Assembly: GCA_030849075.1 (NCBI GenBank) | Contig: JASAOO010003456.1 | Coordinates: forward strand, 1 to 64,000 | Source of the DNA: Zelonia costaricensis | Lineage: Eukaryota; Euglenozoa; Kinetoplastea; Trypanosomatida; Trypanosomatidae | Length of the DNA stretch: 64,000 nt | Direction of reading: 5' to 3' | Shown: positions 61,545 to 64,000 of the stretch, piece after piece | Position numbering within the stretch: the stretch's first letter is position 1 | How the letters are laid out: every line of letters starts with the position of its first letter | Translations under genes and position numbers: made by a program | The notes under the pieces: model-generated | Seen by the model: only the letters and a program-made list of their open reading frames with translations | Database searches by the model: none | What the model was told of the DNA's origin: nothing

Positions 61545-64000
61545 GGGTGTGCGGCGGTGGAAGACGCACGTCGCAAGACACACACGGGGAGAAGCAGAAG
61601 ACGAATGCGTCGAGCTACGCCTGCCCTTCGATGAGCAAGACTCGAGGCAAGCAACAAGAAAGGGGGAGGGGGAGGGGGGTGGGGGTGAAAGCAGAGAGGG
61701 CTGCGGCGTAGGGCCTGAGAGGAATCACAACAACAACTTAAGAAGAAAGGAGAATGCGGTCGAGACACGCGCGGGTGAGGCCGGCGTGAGGGGGAGGGAG
61801 GAGGAGCGCACGGATGGTGACGCGTCAGCTAGTGGAAAAATGGTGTGGCCGTGGGGGAGAGCGAAGGGAGGGGGGGGGAGGGGGGCGAAAACGGAACAGA
61901 AGAGTGAGAGCTGAGGAAAGAAGAAAACGTGCAATAAAGAAAAAAAAACGAACACGACGCAACGCGAGAGTGCCGTCAGCAGGAGGACGGCGTGAGGCAG
62001 TCAGTGCGAAACCGCAGCGGCAGCCAGAGAGGAAGAGACGAGGGGGAGGGGGGGAGGGTCGGCGAATGCGGTCGGGCAGGTTGAAAAAGGCAAAGCGCGA
62101 AAGGCGCGGTGTAATCGAAATACGTGAATGGGGGTGACAGGTAGGGACGGCGAAACTGGTTCGACTAATGAAGACGTGTCCGTAGATCCTTCTTGCGATT
62201 CCCTCACGTAAGCGGTGGACCTATCGTTTGTGTGTTTCTGTGTGTTGGTGTGAGTCCCCGATCAAGTCGACTGCGTGCGCTTGTCCGTCTCCCTCTCTGT
62301 TCTAGAGTGGTGCCTGAGGAGACCTGATGCGTAGTGCCCTTCCCTCTCGCTCTCCGAAGCTCCAGGTAGAGCCACACGTACGAGAGTACGCAAACACAAC
62401 TGCACACACACACACACGCGTACGGGAAAAGGGCAGACACACTTCAGGTCGTCAGCAGAGACACAGAGCCGAGAGAAAGCAAACACCGTGCACGAAGCCT
62501 ATGCACAATTGCCGAAACAAACGAAGGGGGGACGGGGGAAGGGGAGGTGGGGGGGGAGGGGGGGGGGCAGCGGTGTGGCGGAGCTGAGCCACGTAGAGAA
62601 CGGCACCCCACGCAACGTCGCACGCGCACACACGCAGGGAGGGAGGGGGGGGAGGCAAGTCAACAACGAACACACACACAAAAAAAACGAACGCAAATGC
62701 GGTGAAATGGAAAAACTCAACGGCGAAGGAGGAAAGATAGAGAGAGAAGTGGGGAGGAAGACAGCGGGGGTAGCCAGGGAAAGAACACACGCGCGCAAAC
62801 ACAAACACAAGACACACACACTCAGGGGAAGAAAGGAGAGGATCTACCCAATTACAATCGAACACGAAAGGATGGAGGAGGGGAACGCGGCACCGCGCGA
62901 GAGAGAGACCCAGGCAAGGGGGTGAAAGAACAGAAGGAAGGGGGGTTGTGAAGCGAGCAGCACAACCAGCCACCGCAATCGACGAAGGACACGACCTGAG
63001 GAAGTCAAAATAGAGTGGGGAGGAGAGGGGTGCGGTTACAAGCGTGTAGGCTACCGTAGGATGAGGAGTTTCAAGCAGCCTTTCCCCTGGCACGGCAGCA
63101 AGGACGGGGACAGAAAGGGGGGGGTGCCCCTGACGAGAGGAGAGCAAGAGACAGCGGGGGGGGCGGCTGCGGACCTCCAGCAGCAGTTCAGGGCACGACA
63201 GGCAGCAGAGAAGGGGGATCAAACAGGCGAGAAGAAGACGGAGGCAGAGAAACGGGGAAGGGGGGAGAAGAGGAAACAGGTCACTCTCTACACAAACAGA
63301 CCCGTGGCCTCAAGAACGGGACAAGCAGCACAACGCCTTGAGGGAACACGAAGAGTGGAGTAGGAAGCAGCAGCAGCAACGGAGGAAGCAAACCTATCAA
63401 CACATGCGCACGCGCGCGTCGTACCCTTCAGCCTTGCTCGCCTTTTTCTTGAACCCTGCTGGTGCGTGTGTGTGTTTGTGTGGGTGTGAGTGTGTGTCCG
63501 CTGACCTTTCGGCTCCGGTCGATGGAGACGGCGGTCGAACACGCAAAAGAAGAATGAATGGAATAGTGACAGCAGGGACACGAGCAGGGGGGAGGACGAG
63601 GCAGGGCGGCAACCGCTGATGTTGTGCGTTTCTGTGGGAGCGAGAGAAAAGGGGAAAGGGCGAAGGCACGAATGAGAGAGAAGAAGGAGGGGGAGGAGAA
63701 GGGCCTGGGACAGAGCGAAAGCAGACCACAAACCAGTAAGAAGGAGCTGGGCAGGGGGAGGCGGGAGAGGGGGTGGGGGTGGTGGTTGCAATAGCGCTCA
63801 GATGAAGACAGACAGACAAACAGACAAACAGACAGAGAGCCGAAGGAGAACTGCAGCGCGTCTGTGTGGGGTGTGGGTGTCGACGTGTGTTTTCGGGGTT
63901 TTTGTGTTTGTTTGTGGTACTGCACTCTCGGCGTAGAGCCTTGAAGCCGGAAGGCAAGATGGAAAAAAAAAAATGGAGCTCCCAGACACACCCGCTGTGC
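61545..64000. other. Region upstream of the kinase gene
   Basis: About 2.5 kb to the right edge with no convincing gene. It holds the kinase splice acceptor, long purine runs (61865-61885, 62040-62058, 62525-62570), and an ACAG/ACAA tetranucleotide repeat at about 63805-63836. Confidence 0.7.
61641..61690 (-). promoter_or_regulatory. Candidate trans-splice acceptor for the kinase gene
   Basis: On the minus strand a C/T tract (about 61690-61657) is followed by TTGCTTGCCTCGAG, with the first AG at 61642-61641. The predicted leader is about 97 bases, AG-poor, to the ATG at 61544. Confidence 0.45.

Overview
The window looks like nuclear DNA of a trypanosomatid, most likely of the Leishmania/Leptomonas/Crithidia group. 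Every convincing gene is intronless, GC-rich and on the minus strand. Intergenic DNA on the minus (sense) strand is rich in C/T tracts, and it carries many CA/GT repeats. Several genes have a pyrimidine tract followed by an AG shortly before the ATG, as expected for spliced-leader trans-splicing. The whole window therefore reads as part of one long polycistronic unit, transcribed from high to low coordinates. There are no tRNA or rRNA genes, CRISPR arrays or bacterial features. Species and chromosome cannot be fixed from the sequence alone.

In transcription order (right to left) the upstream part carries single-copy genes. These are a large MEKK/STE11-like protein kinase (58302-61544), about 8.1 kb with no recognisable gene, a protein resembling SPF45/RBM17 with a C-terminal UHM/RRM-like region (48981-50201), and serine hydroxymethyltransferase (46817-48208). 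They are followed by an ER-type TPR/DnaJ co-chaperone resembling DNAJC3/p58IPK (43008-44741), a cytochrome b5-fusion front-end fatty acid desaturase (39465-40709) and a protein resembling dynein light intermediate chain (36463-38394).

The downstream part (about 1-35.7 kb) is a tandem array of seven folate/biopterin transporter (FBT, BT1 family) genes: six complete (669-699 aa) and one cut by the left edge. The copies are clearly paralogous but divergent and mosaic. They fall into groups {1,2}, {3,7} and {4,5,6}, yet share near-identical nucleotide patches across groups, as expected from gene conversion. Copy 1 has a 4-residue deletion in a conserved segment. It also loses resemblance to its paralogues over its last ~72 bases, so it may be truncated or misassembled.

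Functionally the window joins pterin/folate (or S-adenosylmethionine) uptake with SHMT, the enzyme that loads tetrahydrofolate with one-carbon units. The other genes have unrelated housekeeping roles, which is normal for trypanosomatid polycistrons. From memory, the order kinase, SHMT, desaturase resembles Leishmania chromosome 14. The best-known Leishmania FBT array is on chromosome 10, so an FBT expansion here may be lineage-specific. The assembly has a 41-base N gap (23023-23063) between a G-run and a C-run, and a single N (31155) between two near-identical 45-bp copies.
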